Below the pieces are notes generated by a model. That model searched no databases, was not told the DNA's origin, and worked only from the letters and a program-made list of their open reading frames with translations. DNA of 64,000 nucleotides from Marinococcus luteus (lineage in GTDB: Bacteria > Bacillota > Bacilli > Bacillales > Marinococcaceae): contig NZ_FNNC01000002.1 of NCBI RefSeq assembly GCF_900106595.1, positions 363,357 to 427,356 on the forward strand, in the 5' to 3' direction. Position 1 is the stretch's first letter. Every line of letters begins with the position of its first letter. This document shows positions 39,003 to 47,106 of this stretch, piece after piece. The translations under genes were made by a program, and so were the position numbers.

Positions 39003-39032
39003 ATATTATACCCCCGTATAGTATTTAGCAAA
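39003..39032 (-). promoter_or_regulatory. copA promoter with CsoR-type operator
   Basis: On the minus strand TTTGCT (39027-39032) and TATAAT (39005-39010) are 16 bp apart. The C/G-rich element ATACCCCCGTAT (39008-39019), similar to CsoR sites, overlaps the spacer and -10. Confidence 0.65.
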
Positions 39033-39090
39033 CAAATACTGTGATAAAAAAAACAGACCGTGCAGCCACGATCCGCTCCTTCTTAATTAT

Positions 39091-39303
39091 TTATGCAGAT
39101 ACCACATCGTATCCCTGGTCATCTATAGCTTCATCAATATCTTTTCGCGAAGTTACTTCAGGATCGTATTCTACGTCTACAGCCCCTGTATCGAGGTTTA
39201 CTTTTACATTGGAAACACCCTGCAGTTCACCAACGCCGCCTTCTACCGCAGAGACGCAGTGTCCACAGCTCATTCCTTCTACCTGGATCGTTTCTTTTTT
39301 CAT
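39091..39303 (-). CDS. copZ: Copper chaperone CopZ
   Basis: This 70-residue heavy-metal-associated protein carries Cu(I) in the cytosol to CopA. The metal motif M-S-C-G-H-C places cysteines at 13 and 16. Of two ATGs three codons apart, the one at 39301-39303 has correct spacing from AAAGGA. It lies between csoR and copA on the same strand and has its own promoter. Confidence 0.94.
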   Translation of the reverse strand: MKKETIQVEGMSCGHCVSAVEGGVGELQGVSNVKVNLDTGAVDVEYDPEVTSRKDIDEAIDDQGYDVVSA

Positions 39304-39327
39304 TTCAACCATCCTTTCTGTCCCCTC

Positions 39328-39358
39328 ATTATATAATACACCTAAGGGGTATTGTCAA
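39328..39358 (-). promoter_or_regulatory. copZ promoter with CsoR operator
   Basis: On the minus strand TTGACA (39353-39358) is followed by TATAAT (39328-39333) with a 19-bp gap, or TATATA with 17 bp. The inverted repeat ATACACCTAAGGGGTAT (39336-39352), a typical CsoR site, fills the spacer. Confidence 0.75.
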
Positions 39359-39361
39359 AAA

Positions 39362-39655
39362 TCACTTCATCATCCGCCGCATAACGGCCATCAGCTCTTC
39401 AATGGATTCTTCGCCTTCGCCGTCTTTAATTGCATTCGCTACACAGTGCGAGGTATGGTCCTCCATTAATGCCAGTGACACTTTGTTGGTCGCAGACTGA
39501 ATAGCTGCAATCTGGTTTAAGATATCCACACAGTAACGATCGTTTTCCACCATATCGTGAACGCCGCGCACTTGTCCTTCAATGCGCTTTAATCGATTCA
39601 GCATTTGTTGTTTATTAGGCTGGACGGTCCTTTTATTGCCTGAAGCATGCTCCAT
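39362..39655 (-). CDS. csoR: Copper-sensing repressor CsoR
   Basis: CsoR is a DUF156 four-helix repressor released from DNA by Cu(I). The 97-residue protein keeps the copper ligands C42, H67 and C71 in the C-x24-H-x3-C spacing. The ATG at 39653-39655 is 8 nt from AAGGAG; an in-frame GTG three codons upstream is too close. Operators in the copZ and copA promoters downstream indicate its targets. Confidence 0.93.
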   Translation of the reverse strand: MEHASGNKRTVQPNKQQMLNRLKRIEGQVRGVHDMVENDRYCVDILNQIAAIQSATNKVSLALMEDHTSHCVANAIKDGEGEESIEELMAVMRRMMK

Positions 39656-39689
39656 ACTGTCCACTCCTTCTTATCGCTTATTTACCGCC

Positions 39690-39718
39690 AGTTTACTAGG
39701 TTGAGCGGTTTTAATCAA
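39690..39718 (-). promoter_or_regulatory. Probable csoR promoter
   Basis: On the minus strand TTGATT (39713-39718) and TAAACT (39690-39695) are 17 bp apart. No CsoR-type inverted repeat overlaps it. Confidence 0.5.
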
Positions 39719-39791
39719 TTTTTATGATTCATAGAAAAGCACTGTTTTTTGTTTTAATTTTTAAAAATTTTCAATTTAGGGTTGCGTTAAA

Positions 39792-39836
39792 TGAAAGCGT
39801 TTTCTATAATTAAACCATTCTTCCAAAACGTTTCGG
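39792..39836 (+). promoter_or_regulatory. cre-like site and LacI-type operator before the lacI-family gene
   Basis: TGAAAGCGTTTTCT (39792-39805) matches cre in 13 of 14 positions. CCAAAACGTTTCGG (39823-39836) is a near palindrome sharing the AAACGTTTCGG core with the perfect operator at 40884-40899, suggesting autoregulation. Confidence 0.6.
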
Positions 39837-39845
39837 AGGCTGATC

Positions 39846-40859
39846 ATGAATACTATAAAAGATATCGCTAAAGCAGCCGGCGTTTCCGTCACCACTGTTT
39901 CAAGAGCTTTGAATGGATACAGCGACGTCAATGAACAGACGCGTATTCGTATCCAGGAGATCGCTGAACAGCTCGACTATACGCCAAATCACATCGCCCG
40001 CGGCCTTGTTATGAATCGTTCGAAGACAATTGGGCTCTTAACCTCCCAATCTTTTCCGTCCAATCCAAAGGATACGTTTACACTTGATATTCTGGCCGGC
40101 GTAAACGAATACGCCAACGAATGCGGTTATGACCTTATCCTGTTTCAATCCCGTCCCACCAGGGACCGCACATATTACCAAATGTGCCGGGAGCGGCAGC
40201 TCGAAGGCGTCATCACCCAGAACCTCCCTCACAACCATTCCGCCACTGAGGAACTGGCGGCTACCGGACTTCCGTGCGTGTTTATCGACAATCCGGTGGA
40301 AAGCGGTAACGCAAGCTTTGTTACTACCGATAACGCCGACGGCGCCCGTCAGGCGCTGGTCCATCTGATCGGCCTCGGGCACGAACACATCGCATTTATT
40401 AACGGCCATCAATACGCCTACGTATCCAGGGAACGCCGGAAAGGCTACGAAGAAACACTGCGGGAGTTCAGCCTGCCTTACCGGGAGGAATACGTCCGGG
40501 AGGCAGCCTTCGATGAAAAAATGGCAGAGCAGAAAGCGCTTGGGCTGCTTCAGGCCCATCCGCACGTTACCGCCGTCTTTTGCGCAAGTGATTTGATGGC
40601 CCACGGCGTCATGCGGGCAGCTCACCAGCTCGGGTACGAGCTGCCGCAGGATTTGTCAATCATCGGCTTTGACGACCTCGTACTCGCAGAGTATTTTTCA
40701 CCCCCCCTGACCACCATCCATCAGGACCGGTACACCCTCGGGCGCAAAGCCTGTGAATTACTTATTGAGAAGATTGAAGGAAGAGACACGCCTGCCAGCC
40801 TGATAATTCCTGCATCGTTAACCGTCCGGGAATCCACCAGCCCCCCGGGGAGCAGGTAA
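39846..40859 (+). CDS. LacI family repressor of the sugar operon
   Basis: The 337-residue protein has the LacI helix-turn-helix at its N-terminus (TIKDIAKAAGVSVTTVSRALNG) and a periplasmic-binding-protein-like effector domain. It is followed after 76 bp by the binding-protein gene and should repress that operon. Its own site and the operon site share an AAACGTTT core, the pattern expected for autoregulated LacI proteins. The inducing sugar is unknown. Confidence 0.9.
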   Translation: MNTIKDIAKAAGVSVTTVSRALNGYSDVNEQTRIRIQEIAEQLDYTPNHIARGLVMNRSKTIGLLTSQSFPSNPKDTFTLDILAGVNEYANECGYDLILFQSRPTRDRTYYQMCRERQLEGVITQNLPHNHSATEELAATGLPCVFIDNPVESGNASFVTTDNADGARQALVHLIGLGHEHIAFINGHQYAYVSRERRKGYEETLREFSLPYREEYVREAAFDEKMAEQKALGLLQAHPHVTAVFCASDLMAHGVMRAAHQLGYELPQDLSIIGFDDLVLAEYFSPPLTTIHQDRYTLGRKACELLIEKIEGRDTPASLIIPASLTVRESTSPPGSR

Positions 40860-40883
40860 TTTGTTTCTTTTTTCTCTCCGTAA

Positions 40884-40918
40884 CCCGAAACGTTTCGGGT
40901 ATTTTGAAATCGATTTCA
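40884..40918 (+). promoter_or_regulatory. Tandem LacI palindrome and perfect cre site
   Basis: CCCGAAACGTTTCGGG (40884-40899) is a perfect 16-bp palindrome. TGAAATCGATTTCA (40905-40918) is a perfect palindrome and full match to the CcpA cre consensus. Their centres are 20 bp apart, two helical turns. Both lie before the ribosome site of the binding-protein gene. Confidence 0.8.
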
Positions 40919-40935
40919 CACAAGGAGGAATAGGC

Positions 40936-42195
40936 ATGAAAAAAGCTGCAGCCGTTACAGGAGCGTTTATAATGCTCGCCGGATGTTCAACTGCGGACAT
41001 CTCCCCCACCGCGGAGGACGAAGTGACGATTACGTACGCCCGCGGCGTGGATACGACTAACGCGACAGATGCTACGATTAAGGCATTTGAAGAAGAGCAT
41101 CCAAACATCAATGTGGAGGTACGGGAGATGCCGCCGGATACAGGAGAACAGCATAACCAGTATGCCACGATTTTAAGCAGTGGCAGTGATGAAATCGATG
41201 TATTTGCCGCCGACGTTGTCTGGCCGGCAGAATTTGCCCAGGCCGGCTATGCGCTTCCGCTCGACCGCCTGATTGAAAGGGACAACGTTGATGTTGATGC
41301 CCATTTCCCGGCTACCATTGAATCTACGTCCTATAACGGCCGGCAGTTTGCCATGCCAGCGTATACAGATGCCGGCCTGTTGTTTTACCGGAACGATATT
41401 GTAGACGAACCACCGGAAACGTGGGAAGAGCTTGAAACTATGGCTGCAGAGCTTCAGGGCGAAGAAGGCACGTCCTTCGGCTACTCGATGCAGGCCTCCC
41501 AGTATGAAGGCCTCGTCACTAATGCCATTGAATACATCGGTGCCTACGGCGGCCAGATTATTAACGAAAACCAGGAGGTAGTCGTTAATTCCCCCGAGGC
41601 CATCGAAGGCATTCAAAAAATGATCGATATCACCCAATCTGACTTTGTACCAAATAACATTTTAAATTTCCAGGAAATAGAAACAGAAAATGCGTTTATC
41701 AACGGAAATACTGTCTTTGCCAGAAACTGGCCATATCTGTTATCGACCTCGACCGACCCGGAAATTTCCAATATTCCTGACAATGTCGGATTTACTACGC
41801 TCCCTTCCGGAAGCGATGGCACTGCTTCCGCTCTTGGCGGATGGACCACGATGATCAATAAAAATTCCGAGGAAGTCGATGCTTCATGGGAATTTGTGAA
41901 ATTTATGTCCAGTGAGCAGGGCCAGAAAATCGGTGCTCTCGAAGGCAGCCGGGCTCCTACTATTGAGTCGTTGTATGACGATGAAGACATCCAGGAGGCA
42001 AATGCTCTGTTTGCGGATGATGCATTCGTCGAAACGCTTCAAAACGCAGTGCCCCGTCCAGTGACGGCGGACTATCCGGAGGTTTCGGATATCATGCAGA
42101 TTGAGCTTTCGCGTGCAGCAGCGGGTGAAATTACGGCTGAAGAAGCTGCTGCCAACATGGAACGCAAATTGAGCGCCGTTTTGAATGAAGAATAA
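40936..42195 (+). CDS. Sugar ABC transporter substrate-binding lipoprotein
   Basis: The 419-residue protein has a lipoprotein signal with lipobox LAGC at 14-17, so it is anchored outside the membrane. The rest is a family 1 extracellular binding protein of the trehalose/maltose type (ITYARGVDTTNATDATIKAFEEEHPNI replaced only by its pattern: TIKAFEEEHPNI). The ATG at 40936 follows AAGGAGG. It delivers sugar to the two permeases encoded next. The mature protein is acidic, as in salt-tolerant Bacillales. Confidence 0.9.
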   Translation: MKKAAAVTGAFIMLAGCSTADISPTAEDEVTITYARGVDTTNATDATIKAFEEEHPNINVEVREMPPDTGEQHNQYATILSSGSDEIDVFAADVVWPAEFAQAGYALPLDRLIERDNVDVDAHFPATIESTSYNGRQFAMPAYTDAGLLFYRNDIVDEPPETWEELETMAAELQGEEGTSFGYSMQASQYEGLVTNAIEYIGAYGGQIINENQEVVVNSPEAIEGIQKMIDITQSDFVPNNILNFQEIETENAFINGNTVFARNWPYLLSTSTDPEISNIPDNVGFTTLPSGSDGTASALGGWTTMINKNSEEVDASWEFVKFMSSEQGQKIGALEGSRAPTIESLYDDEDIQEANALFADDAFVETLQNAVPRPVTADYPEVSDIMQIELSRAAAGEITAEEAAANMERKLSAVLNEE

Positions 42196-42219
42196 TACGG
42201 ATTCAAAGGAGGAAGCCCC

Positions 42220-43545
42220 ATGGCTGGAAAACCTGGACGCAAATTTCAATTAAACGAAAAACAATTAGGCTACGCAATGGTCGCCCCGGCGCTCGTTTTG
42301 ATTCTTCTTGTCGTAATATGGCCGATCATGCTTTCCGGCTGGAACAGCCTGTTTGACTATCGGCTGAATGACCCGACCAAGTCGGAGCGAATCATGACCG
42401 AAAGCCTGAACCTCGAAGAATACGCCGATAACCGGTACCTTGTCGAACAAGGTGTCAACGAGTTAAGCGAAGCTTATCCGGAAGGAGAAGAAACGTTTAA
42501 CGAAACCTGGACGGTCGTCCAGAATCATCATGAAGAACTCGTTGCTGAAGATGCCATGGCTTCAAGCTATCAGGAAGTCAACAGCATGCTGAATGACTAC
42601 GAGCCGATCACGGATGATAACCTCCGTATTCAATCCATTGATGGCTCATGGGGGAGCGACTTTGAAGCCGCAATGGATGAACAAATCGAAGCCGTTACGG
42701 CCGTGCAGCAGCAGGCGGACGGTGATACGGCAGTAGAAATAGGCTATCTGGCTGCCCAGCTTGAAAACCTGCAGGGCTCGGTGCTGTCCTCGAACTTTGT
42801 CGGCCTGCAGAATTACGCAGATTACCTGCTGGACGGCCGGACCTGGACCGCTTTGACAAATACGACGTTCTTTACGATCGTTTCCGTCGGTGCTGAGCTG
42901 ATCATCGGCCTTGGTGTCGCTCTGTTAATCAACCGGACCTTCAAAGGCCGCGGCATCGTCCGGGCATCAGTCCTCGTTCCGTGGGCTATTCCAACAGCAG
43001 TGGCTGCCATGATGTGGAGCTATCTGTTCGACGGACAGTCCGGGGTTGTCGCCCACTATATGGCTGCCGTCGGCTTAATTTCCGACCCCGGCGCCCTTTT
43101 AACCACCGCTTCCGGGTCCATGTTTTCCATCATATTCGCAGACGTCTGGAAAACAACGCCTTACATGGCTCTCCTTCTGCTTGCCGGGCTGCAGACTATA
43201 CCAAACACGCAGTATGAAGCAGCGGAAGTTGACGGGGCCGGCAGAGTGCAGAAGTTTTTCTTTGTCACCCTGCCACTGTTAAAATCAGCAATTCTCGTTG
43301 CCCTGCTGTTCCGGACACTGGATGCCTTCCGCGTATTTGACCTGATTTATGTACTGACCGGCGGTGGTCCGGCAAACGCCACGGAATCGATTTCCGTCTT
43401 TGCCTATAAGGCCCTGTTTGAACAGCAGAACTTCGGTGCCGGCTCTGCCCTTTCCGTCATTGTATTTGTCTGTGTGGCCATCATCAGCTTTATCTTCGTC
43501 AAGCTGCTTGGTTCGGACCTGTTTCCGGAAAGAGCGAAAAAATAA
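42220..43545 (+). CDS. Sugar ABC permease, MalF type with enlarged external loop
   Basis: The 441-residue inner membrane protein has a first helix at about 17-40, then about 135 extra hydrophilic, acidic residues (about 55-190), and then the usual FVGLQNYA segment and five more helices. The EAA loop for the ATPase is EAAEVDGAGRVQKFFFVTLPLL. Typical family members have about 300 residues; the insert sits where MalF of enterics has its P2 loop, which contacts the binding protein. It pairs with the next permease. Confidence 0.88.
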   Translation: MAGKPGRKFQLNEKQLGYAMVAPALVLILLVVIWPIMLSGWNSLFDYRLNDPTKSERIMTESLNLEEYADNRYLVEQGVNELSEAYPEGEETFNETWTVVQNHHEELVAEDAMASSYQEVNSMLNDYEPITDDNLRIQSIDGSWGSDFEAAMDEQIEAVTAVQQQADGDTAVEIGYLAAQLENLQGSVLSSNFVGLQNYADYLLDGRTWTALTNTTFFTIVSVGAELIIGLGVALLINRTFKGRGIVRASVLVPWAIPTAVAAMMWSYLFDGQSGVVAHYMAAVGLISDPGALLTTASGSMFSIIFADVWKTTPYMALLLLAGLQTIPNTQYEAAEVDGAGRVQKFFFVTLPLLKSAILVALLFRTLDAFRVFDLIYVLTGGGPANATESISVFAYKALFEQQNFGAGSALSVIVFVCVAIISFIFVKLLGSDLFPERAKK

Positions 43546-43564
43546 ATGGAAGGAGTGACTGTAC

Positions 43565-44386
43565 ATGCTTAAAAACCAAGCCGGTATCCGTTTTTACATT
43601 TTCCTGGCTATCTTCGTATTTCTCGTTATGTTTCCGTTCATCTGGATCTTTTTAACATCCCTGAAGCCCCAGAATGAGCTTACGTCGTTCGCCTGGTTCA
43701 CATCCAACGCCACTCTCGAGTCCTACGCGTCAGCGATTACCACGAGGCCGCTGTTCCGCTACATGCTCAACAGCTTCGTCGTTTCCGGCCTGACTACGGT
43801 TTTATCACTTTTGATTGCGTCATTCACGGCCTATGCGGTTACGCGGCTTCCCATACGCGGCAAGACCTTAATTTTAGGTCTTGTACTGGCCTCATCAATG
43901 TTTCCGCCGATTGCAATTTTGTCTCCGATCTTTAACTTTGTGACGGACACAGGACTTCGCAACAGCTATATCGGCCTCGTTATTCCGTACATCACCATCA
44001 GCCTGCCGCTTGCCATCTGGATTCTGGCCACCTTTTTTCAAAAAATCCCGTGGGAGCTCGAAGAATCGGCCAAGCTGGACGGTGCTACACCATTCCAGAC
44101 GTACCGCCAGATCATTCTTCCGCTCGCTACACCAGGTATCTTTACTACGGCAATTCTTGTTTTCGTCGCAGCCTGGAATGAATACCTTTTCGCCCTGGCC
44201 ATTAATACCGCCGATGCCTGGCGGACGATCCCGGTCGGCATTTCTTTCTACCAGAGTGAATACACTGTCCCGTGGGGCGACATTTCCGCCGCTACCGTCA
44301 TCGTCACCATCCCAATTGTCATTCTCGTTCTGATTTTCCAGCGCCGGATTGTTTCCGGACTTACGAGCGGGTCAGTAAAAGAATAA
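43565..44386 (+). CDS. Sugar ABC permease, MalG type
   Basis: The 273-residue protein has six membrane helices and the EAA loop EESAKLDGATPFQTYRQIILPLA. The C-terminus GLTSGSVKE is typical of MalG-type permeases. It starts 19 bp after the MalF-type gene. No ATPase gene is in the operon, so a shared MsmX/MalK-type ATPase encoded elsewhere is expected. Confidence 0.92.
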   Translation: MLKNQAGIRFYIFLAIFVFLVMFPFIWIFLTSLKPQNELTSFAWFTSNATLESYASAITTRPLFRYMLNSFVVSGLTTVLSLLIASFTAYAVTRLPIRGKTLILGLVLASSMFPPIAILSPIFNFVTDTGLRNSYIGLVIPYITISLPLAIWILATFFQKIPWELEESAKLDGATPFQTYRQIILPLATPGIFTTAILVFVAAWNEYLFALAINTADAWRTIPVGISFYQSEYTVPWGDISAATVIVTIPIVILVLIFQRRIVSGLTSGSVKE

Positions 44387-44417
44387 TCACCAGTATATAA
44401 AAAGGAGTGGGACTCAC

Positions 44418-45461
44418 ATGAAAACAGTAAGTATCGGCGTCATCGGGTGCGGAAGCATCGCGAGAAACCGCCACATTCCAGAATATGAAGCCAATGCACA
44501 TACTACTATCCAGGCCGTCTGCGACCTGGTGAAGGAACGCGCCGAGGAAACGGCTGCTCATCTCGGGGCTGCGGCGTACACAGATTATCATGAGTTGTTA
44601 AAGGACGAATCGATCGAGGCGGTCAGCGTCTGCACCTCCAACCATATGCACGCCCAGATCAGTATCGACGCCCTGTTTGCCGGCAAACATGTGCTCTGTG
44701 AAAAACCGATGGCGACAAGTGCCCAGGAAGCTGAAGAAATGATGGAAGCTGAAAAAAGCAGCGGTAAAAAACTAATGATTGCCCACAATCAGCGGTTCGT
44801 CCCTTCGCACGTGAAGGCAAGGGAGCTGATTGCAAACGGCGACCTTGGTAAGATCTTCAGCTTCCGGACGACGTTTGGCCACGGAGGTCCCGAAGGATGG
44901 AGCATTGACGGCAAAGACAGCTGGTTTTTTCGAAAAGAAGAAGCCTTTATCGGCGCCATGGGAGATCTTGGGGTGCACAAATCCGACCTGATTCAGTTTC
45001 TGCTCGGTGAGCCGGTGACCCAGGTAGCTGCTTTCGTGGAAAACAATGCAAAGGAAAATATTACGGTGGACGACAACGCTGTCTGCCTGCTCAGAACAGC
45101 GGGTGGCTTAATCGGAACCCTTACGGCCAGCTGGGCGTACGTTCCCGAGGAAGATAACTCGACGATCATTTACGGAGAAAAAGGGACACTCCGGCTTGAA
45201 GACGACCCGGTTCATTCGCTGACTGCCCACTATACCAACGGCCACACGGTCCGATACGAGCTGGGCGGCATTCAGACAAATGACGCGGACGGCCAGGAAA
45301 GCTCCGGCGTGATTGACGCCTTTACCGAAAGCATCGTTTCAGACGCCCAGGTTCCGGTGTCCGGTGCAGACGGCAAACAGGCACTCGCCGTCATTCTGGC
45401 AGCTCTTGCCTCCAGCGAACGCGGCCAGTTTGTTACTATTGGGAAAGAAGGTGTTCAATAA
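44418..45461 (+). CDS. Gfo/Idh/MocA family sugar dehydrogenase
   Basis: The 347-residue NAD(P)-dependent oxidoreductase has the Rossmann motif GVIGCGSIAR (7-16) and the catalytic EKP in LCEKPMATS. It probably oxidises the imported sugar or a derivative. Its stop overlaps the next start (TAATG), so it is translated together with the isomerase gene. Such dehydrogenase-isomerase pairs are common in 3-keto-sugar or inositol-like pathways, but the substrate is not determined. Confidence 0.88.
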   Translation: MKTVSIGVIGCGSIARNRHIPEYEANAHTTIQAVCDLVKERAEETAAHLGAAAYTDYHELLKDESIEAVSVCTSNHMHAQISIDALFAGKHVLCEKPMATSAQEAEEMMEAEKSSGKKLMIAHNQRFVPSHVKARELIANGDLGKIFSFRTTFGHGGPEGWSIDGKDSWFFRKEEAFIGAMGDLGVHKSDLIQFLLGEPVTQVAAFVENNAKENITVDDNAVCLLRTAGGLIGTLTASWAYVPEEDNSTIIYGEKGTLRLEDDPVHSLTAHYTNGHTVRYELGGIQTNDADGQESSGVIDAFTESIVSDAQVPVSGADGKQALAVILAALASSERGQFVTIGKEGVQ

Positions 45462-46429
45462 TGAAGATCGGCGTTTTTACTGTTCTCTATGCTGATTTGG
45501 CTTTTACAGACATGCTCGATAAGGTTAAACGTGCCGGGGTGCAGGCCGTAGAGCTTGGCACCGGCGGCAACCCGGGCAACGCCCACGCAGATGTGGATAA
45601 GCTTTTAAACAGCGGAGATGCACGCAGACAGTTCCAGGAAGCACTGGATGCCCGGGGCTTAACCGTCAGTGCCCTCAGCTGCCACGCCAATCCGATTTCC
45701 CCGGATCCGGCCGAAGCGAAGGATGCGGACGAAACGTTCAAAAAAACCGTGCAGCTTGCCAGCCTCCTGAATATTCCGGTAGTCAATACATTTTCCGGGG
45801 TCGCCGGAAGCGACGAGAGCGCCAAGCATCCAAACTGGCCGGTCGCCCCGTGGCCGAGCGCGTATTCGGACATTTACAACTGGCAGTGGGAGCAAAAGCT
45901 TATTCCATATTGGAAGGAAGCCGGCAGCTACGCCAAAGAACACGGTATAAAGGTTGGCATCGAGCCTCACGGCGGCTTCCTGGTTCATACGCCCTACACG
46001 GTATTAAAGCTGCGGGAGGCCACCAATGACGCGGTGGGTGCCAACCTTGACCCGAGCCATATGTGGTGGCAGGGAATCGACCCGGTAGCCGCAATTAAAA
46101 TTCTCGGAAAAGAAGGAGCGATCCACCACTTCCATGCCAAGGATACGTACATTGACCAGGATAACGTCAACATGTACGGCCTCACCGATATGCAGCCGTA
46201 CAGCAGCGTTCAGTCCCGGGCCTGGAGCTTCCGGTCGGTCGGCTTCGGCCATGGCATGAAGGAATGGAGCGATATGATCAGTGCGCTTCGTACGTTCGGC
46301 TATGACCATGTGGTCAGCATCGAACATGAAGATCCGATCATGTCTCTCGATGAAGGCTTCGAGCGGGCCGTGCAAAATCTGAACTCCGTCAACATTTCCG
46401 AGCGTCCGGTCGACATGTGGTGGGCCTAG
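45461..46429 (+). CDS. Sugar phosphate isomerase/epimerase (AP endonuclease 2-like TIM barrel)
   Basis: The 322-residue protein belongs to the xylose isomerase-like TIM-barrel family. Metal ligands are suggested by VGIEPHGGF, NLDPSHMWW, HFHAKDTY and VSIEHEDP. It is the last gene of the sugar operon and overlaps the dehydrogenase stop by one base. It likely acts on the keto sugar made by that enzyme. A bidirectional terminator follows. Confidence 0.85.
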   Translation: MKIGVFTVLYADLAFTDMLDKVKRAGVQAVELGTGGNPGNAHADVDKLLNSGDARRQFQEALDARGLTVSALSCHANPISPDPAEAKDADETFKKTVQLASLLNIPVVNTFSGVAGSDESAKHPNWPVAPWPSAYSDIYNWQWEQKLIPYWKEAGSYAKEHGIKVGIEPHGGFLVHTPYTVLKLREATNDAVGANLDPSHMWWQGIDPVAAIKILGKEGAIHHFHAKDTYIDQDNVNMYGLTDMQPYSSVQSRAWSFRSVGFGHGMKEWSDMISALRTFGYDHVVSIEHEDPIMSLDEGFERAVQNLNSVNISERPVDMWWA

Positions 46430-46440
46430 CCCTCCGTATC

Positions 46441-46478
46441 AAAAAAGCTGCTCCCCTTATTAGGGTGGGCAGCTTTTT
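46441..46478. terminator. Bidirectional terminator of the sugar operon and lia operon
   Basis: AAAAAGCTGC and GGCAGCTTTTT arms with an inner CCC/GGG pairing lie between the convergent transcription units. Confidence 0.88.
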
Positions 46479-47106
46479 AAAATAGACGGTGCTTGTACGC
46501 ATAAACGACTGCCTGGGTCCGGTCCTGCACCTGGAGCTTATGGAGGACACTGCTTACGTGCACCTTCGCTGTTTTCAGAGCAATAAACAGCTCTTCAGCG
46601 ATTTCCATATTGGTTTTCCCTTCCGCAAGCAGCCGCAGCACCTCGAGCTCGCGCGCGGTCAGTTCCTCATGAAGCTCCCTCTGGTCCCGCCGTTTCATGT
46701 TCGCCATCAGCTTCCCCGCTACTTCCGGCTCCAGAATCGACTGGCCGTCGTGCGTTTTCCGGATCGCCGCTGCAATCTCTGTAGCCCGGGAGGTTTTTAA
46801 AATATAGCTTACCGCGCCCGCTTCAAGCGCCGGATACACCTTTTCATCATCGATAAAGCTTGTGACAATAATAATTTTGGCTGCCGGCCATGCCTCCATA
46901 ATTTTTTCTGTCGCCTCAATTCCATTCATATCATCCATCACCAGATCCATGAGGATAATATCCGGTCTGAGTTCAAGAGCCAGCCTGACTGCTTCTCTGC
47001 CACTTGAGGCTTCAGCGGTTACTTCCATATCCGGCTGCGTCGATAAATACGACGTCACCCCAATACGCACCATTTCATGGTCATCTGCAAACAGGATGGT
47101 AATCAT
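46477..47106 (-). CDS. liaR: Response regulator LiaR
   Basis: The 209-residue NarL/LuxR-type regulator has a receiver domain with phosphoacceptor in IILMDLVMDDMNG and a C-terminal HTH (LTARELEVLRLLAEGKTNMEIA). In the Lia system it activates liaIH when cell-wall antibiotics disturb lipid II. Its start overlaps the liaS stop by four bases and follows GGAGGAAG. Confidence 0.92.
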   Translation of the reverse strand: MITILFADDHEMVRIGVTSYLSTQPDMEVTAEASSGREAVRLALELRPDIILMDLVMDDMNGIEATEKIMEAWPAAKIIIVTSFIDDEKVYPALEAGAVSYILKTSRATEIAAAIRKTHDGQSILEPEVAGKLMANMKRRDQRELHEELTARELEVLRLLAEGKTNMEIAEELFIALKTAKVHVSSVLHKLQVQDRTQAVVYAYKHRLF

